From SVTX01 sp045660325 (lineage in GTDB: Bacteria; Bacillota; Clostridia; Oscillospirales; CAG-272): a stretch of DNA of 52,247 nt. Shown piece by piece: positions 26,104 through 34,417 of this stretch (position 1 is its first letter; each line of letters starts with the position of its first letter). Below the pieces are notes generated by a model. The model was not told where the DNA came from and searched no databases. It saw nothing but the letters and a program-made list of their open reading frames with translations. Location of the stretch: positions 1 to 52,247 of the forward strand of contig JAZRDO010000017.1 in assembly GCA_045660325.1 (NCBI GenBank), read 5' to 3'. Both the position numbers and the translations under genes were made by a program.

Positions 26104-26718
26104 ATGATTATTATCGGCATCACGGGTCAAAGCGGCGCGGGTAAGGGCGCGGTATCAAAAATCCTTTCGTCGTACGGCGTCCGGATAATAGATGCGGACA
26201 AGGTTTACCACAATATCATCTCTCCCCCCTCAAGGTGTCTTGACGAGCTTGTATCTCATTTCGGTCGCACAATTCTCACAGCAAGCGGAGAGCTTAACCG
26301 CCAGGCGCTCGGACTGCTTGTTTTCGGAAAGGAAAATACCGAGAGGCTTGAGCTTTTAAACAAGATATCTCACAAGCACGTTTGCGCCGAGATAAGAAGG
26401 ATCATCTCGTCCCTTAAAGCTATCGGATGTGAATGCGTGGCGATCGACGCTCCACTGCTCCTTGAAGCCGAGCTTGAGCGCGACTGCGACTTTACTATAT
26501 CGGTAATTGCGGACAAGGAAACGAGAATCAACCGAATTATGGCTCGCGACTCTATTGACAAAGACGCGGCGGAGCGACGTATCAATTCCCAGAAGCCGAT
26601 AGAATTTTACGTGGAAAACACGGACTTTACGGTTGAAAACAATTCCGACGTAGCTTCTCTTCGCAATAAAATTACTGAAATCTTAATCACAAAGGGTGTA
26701 ATAAATGGCAACGGTTAG
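26104..26718 (+). CDS. coaE: Dephospho-CoA kinase
   Basis: 204 residues from the ATG at 26104, chosen because CGGAGGG lies 7 bases upstream; an ATG at 26071 has no site. It phosphorylates dephospho-CoA, the last step of coenzyme A synthesis. The P-loop is GITGQSGAGKG, followed by ADKVYHNII and the lid region around RINRIMARDSIDKDAAERRI. It heads a long plus-strand operon. Its 3' end overlaps the next gene by 14 bases in another frame. Confidence 0.95.
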   Translation: MIIIGITGQSGAGKGAVSKILSSYGVRIIDADKVYHNIISPPSRCLDELVSHFGRTILTASGELNRQALGLLVFGKENTERLELLNKISHKHVCAEIRRIISSLKAIGCECVAIDAPLLLEAELERDCDFTISVIADKETRINRIMARDSIDKDAAERRINSQKPIEFYVENTDFTVENNSDVASLRNKITEILITKGVINGNG

Positions 26719-27337
26719 GCATCATCACAGAAAAAAGAAAAATCACGGCGTTGCGATAATCATAATCCTTGTTATCTCGATTATTTTGGGATTTGCGATC
26801 GATGCGGGCGTAACCTTTATTGACCGTCAGCTTCATCCCGTCAAATATTCCGATTACGTTGAAAAATACGCCAAGGAATACAACGTTCCCGTATCCATTG
26901 TGTACGCGATAATCAAGACCGAAAGCAATTTTGAGGCGGATGCGGTTTCGCGTGTCGGCGCGGTCGGACTTATGCAGTTTATGCCCGACACCTTCCGCGA
27001 TATAACGACTAACTTCCTTTTCGAAAATCTTGATATAGGTATGAGATACGATCCCGAAACGAGCATCAAATACGGTGCGTTCTATATATCCTGGATATAT
27101 CAGAATTACGCTCACAATTGGGAGACCGCTCTTGCTGCATACAATGCGGGCATTGGCAACGTGTTCGGCTACACGGATCCCGAAACGGGCGAGCATATAG
27201 ACGGCTGGCTTGACGATCCCGAATACAGTGACGACGGCGTTACACTCAAAAAGATCCCCTTCAAGGAAACACGCAATTACGTAAAAAAAGTAACCCGAGC
27301 GCAAAAGAAATATCAGGCGCTTTACTCATTAAGTTAA
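26705..27337 (+). CDS. Membrane-anchored lytic transglycosylase (SLT family)
   Basis: 210 residues. A basic N-terminus (HHHRKKKNHG) and one membrane helix (about residues 15-35) place the domain outside the cell. The SLT domain shows the catalytic Glu in KTESNFEADA, then VGAVGLMQFMP and ALAAYNAGIGNV, which are the three classic Slt motifs. It cleaves MurNAc-GlcNAc bonds with anhydro-product formation. It overlaps coaE by 14 bases, so its translation is coupled, and is followed 32 bases later by the aminopeptidase gene. Confidence 0.94.
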   Translation: MATVRHHHRKKKNHGVAIIIILVISIILGFAIDAGVTFIDRQLHPVKYSDYVEKYAKEYNVPVSIVYAIIKTESNFEADAVSRVGAVGLMQFMPDTFRDITTNFLFENLDIGMRYDPETSIKYGAFYISWIYQNYAHNWETALAAYNAGIGNVFGYTDPETGEHIDGWLDDPEYSDDGVTLKKIPFKETRNYVKKVTRAQKKYQALYSLS

Positions 27338-27369
27338 CAAAATCTCTTACATAAAGAAAGGACAAAATC

Positions 27370-28740
27370 ATGGAAAACAATCTTTTCTACAAAAAATCCA
27401 ACGTTTACGAAACACTCGGCGCTGACTTTACAGCCGAGGCAAATGCATACGGCGAAGGCTACAAGACGTTTCTTGACGCCTCCAAGACCGAGCGCGACTG
27501 TGTAAGAACATCCATTGAGCTTGCAAAGGCACAGGGCTACCGCGAATATGATTTCGGCATGGAGATCAAGGCGGGCGACAAGCTTTACTACAACAACCGC
27601 GGCAGATCCCTCTATCTTATCAAGGTTGGTACTGAAAATATAAATAACGGTATGCGAATCATCGCATCTCATATCGATACACCCCGAATCGACTTCAAGC
27701 AGATGCCTATCTACGAGGACGGCGGATTCTGCTTTGCAAAGACACGCTACTACGGCGGTATCCGTAAATATCAGTGGCTCGCGCTCCCCTTGGCTCTCCA
27801 CGGTACAATTGTAAGAAAGGACGGCGAGACCGTTAATATCTCTATCGGTGACGACGAGTCCGATCCCGTATTCTACATCACAGACCTTCTTCCTCACATT
27901 GCTCAGGATTACAATTCCAAGCCTCTCGGTCAGGCGATATCCGCTGAGAACTTAAACGTTCTCCTTGGCTCTATGCCCTGCGCCGACAAGGATGCTGAAA
28001 GTAAGATCAAGACAAACGTTCTTACAATGCTCAACGAAAAGTACGGCATAGTTGAGGAGGACTTCCTCTCCGCCGACATTTTTGCAGTTCCCGCAGGTAA
28101 GGCTCGTGACGTAGGCTTTGACCGTTCCCTTATCTCCGCATACGGACACGACGACAAGGTTTGCGCATATCCTTCCCTTACCGCTCTCTTTGAGTCCGAA
28201 GCAAGCGAGAAGACAATTATGGTCGTTCTTGCCGACAAGGAGGAGATCGGCAGCGAGGGTAACACAGGTATGAAGTCCGAGGTGTTCACAGACCTTATAG
28301 GCGCGGTAACCGACGCTCTCGGCGGCAGCATTTACGCGGTAAAGGCTCACTCCAAGTGCCTCTCCGCCGACGTAACCGCTTGCTTTGACCCCAACTACTC
28401 CGAGGCATTTGATAGAAGAAACGCAACTTACATCAACTGCGGTGTTGCTATGTCCAAGTACACAGGTCACGGTGGTAAGTCATCTACAAACGACGCTCCC
28501 GCCGAATATATCGGTTGGATAAGAAAGCTCTTCGCCGATAACGGTGTTATCTGGCAGGCGGGCGATATGGGTAGAAACGACCTCGGCGGCGGTGGAACTG
28601 TTGCCAAGTTCATCGCTCAGCACAATATTGAAACTGTTGACCTCGGTGTGCCCGTAATCTCCATGCACGCTCCCTACGAGGTTATCTCCAAGGTAGATAT
28701 TCTTTGCGCTCACAAGGCTTTTGCCGCATTTTGCAAGTAA
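27370..28740 (+). CDS. M18 family aminopeptidase
   Basis: 456 residues, usual length for M18. Zinc-ligand and catalytic regions are visible: RIIASHIDTPRID (first His and Asp), DKEEIGSEGNTGMKS (Glu base and ligand), SAYGHDDKVCAYPSL, and ISMHAPYEVISKVDI with the last His. M18 enzymes remove N-terminal residues, often acidic ones, in the cytoplasm as large tetrahedral oligomers. AAAGGACAAAATC precedes the ATG. The codons are uniform as in murA and suggest strong expression. It lies in the coaE operon, 6 bases before prfA. Confidence 0.94.
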   Translation: MENNLFYKKSNVYETLGADFTAEANAYGEGYKTFLDASKTERDCVRTSIELAKAQGYREYDFGMEIKAGDKLYYNNRGRSLYLIKVGTENINNGMRIIASHIDTPRIDFKQMPIYEDGGFCFAKTRYYGGIRKYQWLALPLALHGTIVRKDGETVNISIGDDESDPVFYITDLLPHIAQDYNSKPLGQAISAENLNVLLGSMPCADKDAESKIKTNVLTMLNEKYGIVEEDFLSADIFAVPAGKARDVGFDRSLISAYGHDDKVCAYPSLTALFESEASEKTIMVVLADKEEIGSEGNTGMKSEVFTDLIGAVTDALGGSIYAVKAHSKCLSADVTACFDPNYSEAFDRRNATYINCGVAMSKYTGHGGKSSTNDAPAEYIGWIRKLFADNGVIWQAGDMGRNDLGGGGTVAKFIAQHNIETVDLGVPVISMHAPYEVISKVDILCAHKAFAAFCK

Positions 28741-28746
28741 TTATCA

Positions 28747-29826
28747 ATGACAAATTTTATAGAAAAGCTCGCCGATACCGAGCAAAAATACATCCGTCTT
28801 GAATTCGAGCTTGCCAACAACCAGGCGCTTCTTTGCGACCCCAAGGCATACGCGGCGGCAATCAAGGAATACCGTTCCCTGACGTCCTTAATTGAAAAGC
28901 TTCGCGAGCACAAGCGTGCGAAGACCGATATTGAGGACGCGGAGCTTCTTATTGAGGAGGCGGACGACGCCGAGCTTCGCGAAATGGCAGCTGAGGAATT
29001 AAAGGACGCAAAAGCAAGATTTGAAGCAACTGCAAAGGAGCTTTCAATTCTCCTTATCCCCCGTGATCCTAACGACGAGAAAAACGTTATCGTTGAGATA
29101 CGCTCGGGCGCGGGCGGTGAGGAGGCGGCGCTCTTTGCGGCAGTTCTCTTCCGTATGTATTCCATGTATGCGGCAAGCGCAGGCTTCAAGCTTTCGGTTA
29201 TGAATGAAAATATGACCGAGCTTGGCGGCTACAAGGAAATTGTCTTTACTCTTGAAGGAGACGGCGCATACTCCCGCTTCAAGTTTGAGTCGGGTGTACA
29301 CCGAGTTCAAAGAGTTCCCGAGACTGAATCTCAAGGACGTATTCAGACCTCTACGGCTACCGTTGCGGTATTGCCCGAGGTTGAGGACGTTGAAATTGAA
29401 ATAAAGGAATCCGATCTTATTTACGAATCCTGCAAGTCGAGTGGCGCGGGCGGTCAGCACATCAACAAGACCGAATCCGCGGTTCGTCTTACGCACAAGC
29501 CCACGGGAATCATCGTGGAATGTCAGGAGGAGCGCTCACAGTTCAAGAACAAGGACAAGGCACTCAAAATGCTCCGCGCAAAGCTCTACGACATAAAGAG
29601 CCGCGAGCAAAGTGAGAAGATCGCATCCGACAGAAAGAATCAGGTAGGAAGCGGAGACAGAAGCGAAAAGATCCGCACCTACAACTATCCGCAAAGCCGC
29701 ATTACCGACCACAGGATCGGTCTTACGCTCTATTCCCTTGACAGCTTTATAAACGGCAATATCGGGGATATGATAGACGCGCTTATAGCTGCGGACACCG
29801 CGGCAAAGCTTTCCGCGGAGCAATAA
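28747..29826 (+). CDS. prfA: Peptide chain release factor 1
   Basis: 359 residues. The GGQ peptidyl-hydrolase motif is in SSGAGGQHINKTESAVR (about residues 234-236) and the stop-codon reading PxT motif is PET in QRVPETESQGR, as in other Firmicute RF1 proteins, so it reads UAA and UAG. There is no clear Shine-Dalgarno in the 6 bases after the aminopeptidase stop, so reinitiation from the upstream gene is likely. The methyltransferase gene prmC, which often follows prfA, is missing; sua5 follows instead, as in Bacillus, where prmC lies between them. Confidence 0.97.
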   Translation: MTNFIEKLADTEQKYIRLEFELANNQALLCDPKAYAAAIKEYRSLTSLIEKLREHKRAKTDIEDAELLIEEADDAELREMAAEELKDAKARFEATAKELSILLIPRDPNDEKNVIVEIRSGAGGEEAALFAAVLFRMYSMYAASAGFKLSVMNENMTELGGYKEIVFTLEGDGAYSRFKFESGVHRVQRVPETESQGRIQTSTATVAVLPEVEDVEIEIKESDLIYESCKSSGAGGQHINKTESAVRLTHKPTGIIVECQEERSQFKNKDKALKMLRAKLYDIKSREQSEKIASDRKNQVGSGDRSEKIRTYNYPQSRITDHRIGLTLYSLDSFINGNIGDMIDALIAADTAAKLSAEQ

Positions 29827-29851
29827 ATTAATTAAAGGGAGGTATGGCTTG

Positions 29852-30889
29852 ATGCATACTGAAGTTGTAAAAATCCATAACGTAAGCTCGGCTGTACCCG
29901 AAATAAAGAGGGCTGCCGAGATAATCAGAGACGGCGGACTTGTCGTAATTCCGACCGAGACCGTATACGGTCTCGGAGGTAACGGACTTCTCGCCTCCTC
30001 TGCCGAAAAGATCTACGCGGCAAAGGGACGTCCGTCCGACAATCCCTTAATCATTCATATAAACAAGCCCGAGGACGCGGAAAATTACGCTTACACAAAT
30101 AGCACGTTTTATGCGCTCGCAAAGGCGTTTATGCCCGGACCCCTGACCGTTATTTTAAAGAAAAAGGACGTTGTACCGAAAACCGTTACGGGTGGACTTG
30201 ACACAGTGGCTATCCGCTGCCCCGCGCATCCCGTATCCCGCGCGATCATTTCCGAGGCGGGTGTACCGATCGCGGCTCCGTCCGCAAACATTTCAGGTAA
30301 GCCCTCACCCACCTGCGCCGAACACGTAATAGACGACCTCTCCGGTAAGGTCGATATGATCATCGACGGTGGCGAGTGCGACATAGGTCTTGAATCCACG
30401 ATCGTTGCAATTGGCGAGGACAATTCTCTTACACTGCTCCGTCCGGGCGGAATCACGGTCGATGCACTCACGTGTGTATGCGAGACCGTAATTATACCCG
30501 AGACGATCGAAAAGTCCCTTGCAGAAAACGAACGTCCTCTCTCCCCGGGTATGAAATATCGACATTACGCCCCCGCCTGCCCTCTTGTTCTTCTTGACGG
30601 CGACGAGGACAGAATTGAAGAATTTCTCTTGAATGAAGAGAAGGAAAAAAGAGTCGCTATCCTCTGCTACGACGAGGAGGCGGAAAAATATAAGAAAAGT
30701 ATTCTCTTGCCGATCGGTAAGAGAAATGATATAACGAGCCACGCGAAAAAGCTCTTTTCACATTTGCGCGAGGCGGACAAGCTCTCCCCCGACGTAATTT
30801 ACGCGCACATTCCGAGTAAGGACGGCATAGGTCTCGCCCTTTACAACCGAATGATAAGAGCAGCGGCTCACACGGTTAAAAAATTATAA
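29852..30889 (+). CDS. sua5: Threonylcarbamoyl-AMP synthase, two-domain Sua5 type
   Basis: 345 residues from ATG 29852, with AAAGGGAGG 8 bases before it; an in-frame TTG at 29849 is a less likely start. The N-terminal YrdC domain has GGLVVIPTETVYGLGGNG, KGRPSDNPLIIHI and APSANISGKPSPT. The C-terminal Sua5 domain begins near SPGMKYRHYAP. It makes threonylcarbamoyl-AMP from threonine, bicarbonate and ATP for t6A37 in ANN-decoding tRNAs. MtaB, which methylthiolates that product, is encoded at 46853-48166. It lies between prfA and the topoisomerase gene. Confidence 0.95.
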   Translation: MHTEVVKIHNVSSAVPEIKRAAEIIRDGGLVVIPTETVYGLGGNGLLASSAEKIYAAKGRPSDNPLIIHINKPEDAENYAYTNSTFYALAKAFMPGPLTVILKKKDVVPKTVTGGLDTVAIRCPAHPVSRAIISEAGVPIAAPSANISGKPSPTCAEHVIDDLSGKVDMIIDGGECDIGLESTIVAIGEDNSLTLLRPGGITVDALTCVCETVIIPETIEKSLAENERPLSPGMKYRHYAPACPLVLLDGDEDRIEEFLLNEEKEKRVAILCYDEEAEKYKKSILLPIGKRNDITSHAKKLFSHLREADKLSPDVIYAHIPSKDGIGLALYNRMIRAAAHTVKKL

Positions 30890-30906
30890 TCCGAAAGGAA
30901 TTTAAA

Positions 30907-33147
30907 ATGGCAAGGAAGAAGAAAGCAAACGAGCAAAAGGAAATAGTCTATGCTCCGATAATCCCCCAGCCTATAACGGAAACAATTGAAAAGAACTATA
31001 TGCCCTACACAATGAGCGTTATAGTTTCCCGTGCGATCCCCGAGATCGACGGCTTCAAGCCTGCTCACAGAAAGATCCTTTATACTATGTATAAGATGGG
31101 ACTCTTAAACGGCAGACTTACAAAGAGCACGAATATCGTAGGCTCGGTAATGAAGCTCCACCCCCACGGTGACCAGTCCATTTACGAGACGATGGTTCGT
31201 TTGACACGCGGTAACGAGACTTTGCTCCACCCCTTTATCGAATCAAAGGGTACGTTCGGTAAGCAGTACTCATCAGATATGAAATGCGCGGCGGCGCGTT
31301 ATACCGAAGCAAAGCTCGATCCCATAAGCGCGGAAATTTTTGACGGCATTGATAAAAACGCGGTTGATATGGTGGACAACTACGACGGCTCTATGCAGGA
31401 GCCCGTGCTTCTCCCTACGAAGTTCCCGAATATCCTCGTTTCTCCCAATAGCGGTATCGCCGTTGGTATGGCGTCGGATATCTGCTCCTTCAACCTTTCG
31501 GAGATCTGCGACGGTACTATCGCTATTTTGAAGAAGCCGAGCATATCTACCGAAAAGATCATGGAAATAATTAAAGCCCCCGATTTCCCCGGTGGCGGAC
31601 AAATTATATACGACTACGAGCAAATGCGACAGATCTACGAAACGGGCGACGGCTCGTTCAAGATCCGCGCAAGATACACCTACGATCCCGACGAGAACTG
31701 CATAGACATTCTCCAGATCCCCTACTCTACGACCATTGAGCCGATCTTAAACAAGATCTCTCAGCTCGTTAAGGAGGGCAAGCTCAAGGAGATCACCGAC
31801 TTCCGTGACGAGATCGACGTAAACGGCTTTAAGCTCACACTGGACCTCCGTAAGGGCGTTGATCCCGATAAGCTTATGCAAAAGCTCTACAAGATGACTC
31901 CCCTTGAATCCAGCTTCAAGTGTAATTTCAATATTCTCATAGACTCCGCGCCCCGTCAGATGGGTGTGGTTGAAACGCTTTCCGAGTGGATAGTGTTCCG
32001 TATGAGATGCTTGCGCCGTGAGCTTGAATTTGATCTCAAGAAGAAGAAGGATAAGCTCCATCTTCTTATGGCTCTCGGTAAGATATTGCTTGACATTGAC
32101 AAGGCTATCCGCATAATCAGAAAGACTGAAAAGGACGAGGACGTTATCCCCAACCTTATGAGTGGCTTTGAAATCGACGAGATCCAGGCAAATTATATTG
32201 CGGATATCAAGCTCCGTAACCTCAACCGCGAGTATATCTTGAATAGAATCGCGGAAATTGAGGATATTCAGAAGCAGATCGCGGAGATTGAGGAGATCCT
32301 CGCTGACGATCTCAAGCTCAAGGCTCTTATCGCTAAGCAGCTTACTGATATTAAGAAGAAATACGGCAAGCCCCGTAAGTCCCAGATCATCGGCGCCGAC
32401 AATATTGAGGCGTACGTTGAGGAGGAGCATATTGAAAACTATCCCTGCCGCCTTGTTCTTTCGCGCGACGGATATTTCAAGAAGATCACCTTCAAGTCGC
32501 TTCAGGGTAACGACGTACAAACCTTCAAGGAGGGCGACAGCCTCCGTCAGATCTTTGATGCCGAAAACCGCGACGACATTATATTTATTACTAATAAATG
32601 TCAAATGTATCGCGCAAAGGTTTCCGACTTTGAAAACGTAAAGGCATCCGTTATGGGTGAATACGTTCCCTCAAAGCTCAGTATGGATAAGGACGAAAAG
32701 CCGCTCTTTATGAATATCCAGAACAGCTACCGCGAGGGCTACAATTACGTATTCATTTTTGAAAACGGTAAGGGTGTAAAAATACCCGAGAAGGCGTACG
32801 AAACGACAAGCGCAAGACGAAAGCTCAAGGGCGCTTGCTCGGATGCCTCCCCCGTTGTCGAGGTATTCTCCGAGGAAGAAAAGAAGCCGTTTGACCTTAT
32901 GCTCATATCCTCGGATAACCGCGCGATGATATTCAAAACCTCGCTTATAGTTACAAAGGCGACAAGAACCTCGCAGGGTGCGCAAATAATGACGCTCAAG
33001 AAGAACGCCAAGATAACACGCGCTATTCAGAACTTCGAGTCCGAGTTTGAAAACACGAAAGGATACAAAAAGCTCAAGCTCCCCGCAACAGGTGTTTCCC
33101 TCTCATCCAAGTCCGCGGGAGATCAGATATCCATTGAAGAAATTTAA
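30907..33147 (+). CDS. Type IIA topoisomerase A subunit (ParC/GyrA-like, short form)
   Basis: 746 residues. The winged-helix region has KPAHRKILYTMYKMG and KLHPHGDQSIYETMVRL, and the cleavage Tyr is in AARYTEAKL (about residue 132). The tower and coiled-coil region and a partial C-terminal beta-pinwheel follow (VLSRDGYFKKITFKS). I see no GyrA box (QRRGGKG), so topoisomerase IV-like function is more likely than gyrase. No parE/gyrB partner is adjacent. At the quinolone-contact position the usual Ser is Gln, and the Asp/Glu four residues on is Glu. AAAGGAATTTAAA precedes the ATG. It is the next to last gene of the coaE operon. Confidence 0.9.
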   Translation: MARKKKANEQKEIVYAPIIPQPITETIEKNYMPYTMSVIVSRAIPEIDGFKPAHRKILYTMYKMGLLNGRLTKSTNIVGSVMKLHPHGDQSIYETMVRLTRGNETLLHPFIESKGTFGKQYSSDMKCAAARYTEAKLDPISAEIFDGIDKNAVDMVDNYDGSMQEPVLLPTKFPNILVSPNSGIAVGMASDICSFNLSEICDGTIAILKKPSISTEKIMEIIKAPDFPGGGQIIYDYEQMRQIYETGDGSFKIRARYTYDPDENCIDILQIPYSTTIEPILNKISQLVKEGKLKEITDFRDEIDVNGFKLTLDLRKGVDPDKLMQKLYKMTPLESSFKCNFNILIDSAPRQMGVVETLSEWIVFRMRCLRRELEFDLKKKKDKLHLLMALGKILLDIDKAIRIIRKTEKDEDVIPNLMSGFEIDEIQANYIADIKLRNLNREYILNRIAEIEDIQKQIAEIEEILADDLKLKALIAKQLTDIKKKYGKPRKSQIIGADNIEAYVEEEHIENYPCRLVLSRDGYFKKITFKSLQGNDVQTFKEGDSLRQIFDAENRDDIIFITNKCQMYRAKVSDFENVKASVMGEYVPSKLSMDKDEKPLFMNIQNSYREGYNYVFIFENGKGVKIPEKAYETTSARRKLKGACSDASPVVEVFSEEEKKPFDLMLISSDNRAMIFKTSLIVTKATRTSQGAQIMTLKKNAKITRAIQNFESEFENTKGYKKLKLPATGVSLSSKSAGDQISIEEI

Positions 33148-33168
33148 TTTAGAAAAGGAAATAGAGAA

Positions 33169-33273
33169 ATGAAAAAGAAAACAAGAATCTGGGTTATCGT
33201 GGTTTGCGCGATCCTTGCTGCGACAATGGTGCTCGGCCCTGCCGCATACTACATCACAATGCTTTTCGCATAA
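33169..33273 (+). CDS. 34-residue membrane peptide
   Basis: MKKKTRIWVIVVCAIL starts a short frame that continues through a single hydrophobic helix to GPAAYYITMLFA. A ribosome site AAAAGGAAA lies about 6-12 bases before the ATG. It begins 21 bases after the topoisomerase stop and ends 3 bases before a strong terminator, so it is the last gene of the operon. The Lys-rich start and hydrophobic body indicate a membrane peptide with its N-terminus inside. Below 60 residues it would be missed by usual gene callers. Function unknown. Confidence 0.65.
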   Translation: MKKKTRIWVIVVCAILAATMVLGPAAYYITMLFA

Positions 33274-33276
33274 AAT

Positions 33277-33311
33277 AAAAAAGTGCTCGGGAATTCCCGA
33301 GCACTTTTTTT
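33277..33311. terminator. Bidirectional terminator, coaE operon and DUF2974 gene
   Basis: A perfect palindrome centred at 33293 with GTGCTCGGGAATTCCCGAGC core arms, an A run on the left and a T run on the right. It ends the plus-strand operon and the converging minus-strand lipase-like gene; its T run overlaps the stop codon of the latter. Confidence 0.95.
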
Positions 33312-34383
33312 ATGCAAGCAGCTTTTTTACAATCAAGAGCATAAATTCTCTGTCTTCCTTTGAAAGACCTCCAATGCTCTTTACGATCACGGAAAAGTTC
33401 TTTAGCTTAGCTTCATTCAGGTCAAGGAGCGTTCTCGCTCCTGTTTTTTCTATCGCCGCAAAGAAAAGATTTGAGAAATTTTCCTTTTCCTCAAGCGTCA
33501 TAGCGCTCATCTTTTCCTTAAAGCTGTCAAGATTCTTTTGTCCCGTCTTTGAAAGCTCACGGAGCTTTACAAATCTAGGGCCTCTTATCTCCCAGTTCAT
33601 AAGATCGTGCTGATATGCAGCGGAGCCGCGGCTCTTTACAACCTTGAAGCTTCCATTATTGAACATAGCTCCAATCGTCGCCGAATGCGGGAGCAAAACA
33701 CAAAGCTTCGCCGCTACGTCCGCATAGCCCTTGGATTCAACGATACTGTCGCTAAGTCCCGGTCCGTCGTAGCTGTACGCTTTAACAATTCTGCTTCTTA
33801 CGTCGTCAGGCGCAAAAACGGTAGAATATATCGCGAGATTGCCACCCTTGGAATGACCGCAAATATAGATCGGTTTATTGGGATATTTCTCCGCTACAAA
33901 TTTGAGATATCTCACCGCAAGCTTTTGCGAAGGTATCCTTTCCATATACGAAAGACAAAAATCCTCTCTCCAACCGATAAAGGTATCATCAGTCCCGCGG
34001 AAAACCACCGCCATACTACCGTCGCTCAAATGGAACGTCATAGCGCAAAACTGGTAGCAGCCCTCGACGTTTACCTCATTGACAAAGTCGGATATCTCAA
34101 TATCGCGGAAGCGCGGAGATTTTGCCATAAGCTTTAACTGAAGGAGATATTTCTCGGTCGGCATAATAAGACCGAGCTTAATGTCTCCGTCGCCGTCCAT
34201 CGTAACGTAATCCTGCACTACACTTTTATAGCTAACAGGAAGGGGGAGCTCGTCATCGTCAATGATAATGTCGTAGTCAAAATACGACGCGGTGCTGAAA
34301 ATCGCTCCGTCTACCTCGCAAAACGGCGACTGAATAAACGAAAGATCACCTCTCCACATAATGTAATCATTAAGATTTGACAT
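33310..34383 (-). CDS. DUF2974 (Mbeg1-like) alpha/beta-hydrolase protein
   Basis: 357 residues. The N-terminus MSNLNDYIMWRGDLSF and the sequence VVFRGTDDTFIGWREDF are typical of the Mbeg1-like family. The nucleophile elbow is YICGHSKGGNLAIY (GHSKG, about residue 178), and a later Asp and His (SYDGPGL and QHDLMNW) could complete a triad. Related proteins are lipases or esterases; the substrate is not known. It is the last gene of mutS2 - beta-helix - glmM - DUF2974, 34 bases after glmM. Confidence 0.88.
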   Translation of the reverse strand: MSNLNDYIMWRGDLSFIQSPFCEVDGAIFSTASYFDYDIIIDDDELPLPVSYKSVVQDYVTMDGDGDIKLGLIMPTEKYLLQLKLMAKSPRFRDIEISDFVNEVNVEGCYQFCAMTFHLSDGSMAVVFRGTDDTFIGWREDFCLSYMERIPSQKLAVRYLKFVAEKYPNKPIYICGHSKGGNLAIYSTVFAPDDVRSRIVKAYSYDGPGLSDSIVESKGYADVAAKLCVLLPHSATIGAMFNNGSFKVVKSRGSAAYQHDLMNWEIRGPRFVKLRELSKTGQKNLDSFKEKMSAMTLEEKENFSNLFFAAIEKTGARTLLDLNEAKLKNFSVIVKSIGGLSKEDREFMLLIVKKLLA

Positions 34384-34417
34384 ATTGCTTCCCCCTTTCT
34401 TATTTATTTTTTAAAGT

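Noticed and set aside
26705..26718. Apparent frameshift at the coaE and lytic transglycosylase junction
   Set aside because: Both genes have full-length domains and the 14-base overlap is ordinary coupling.
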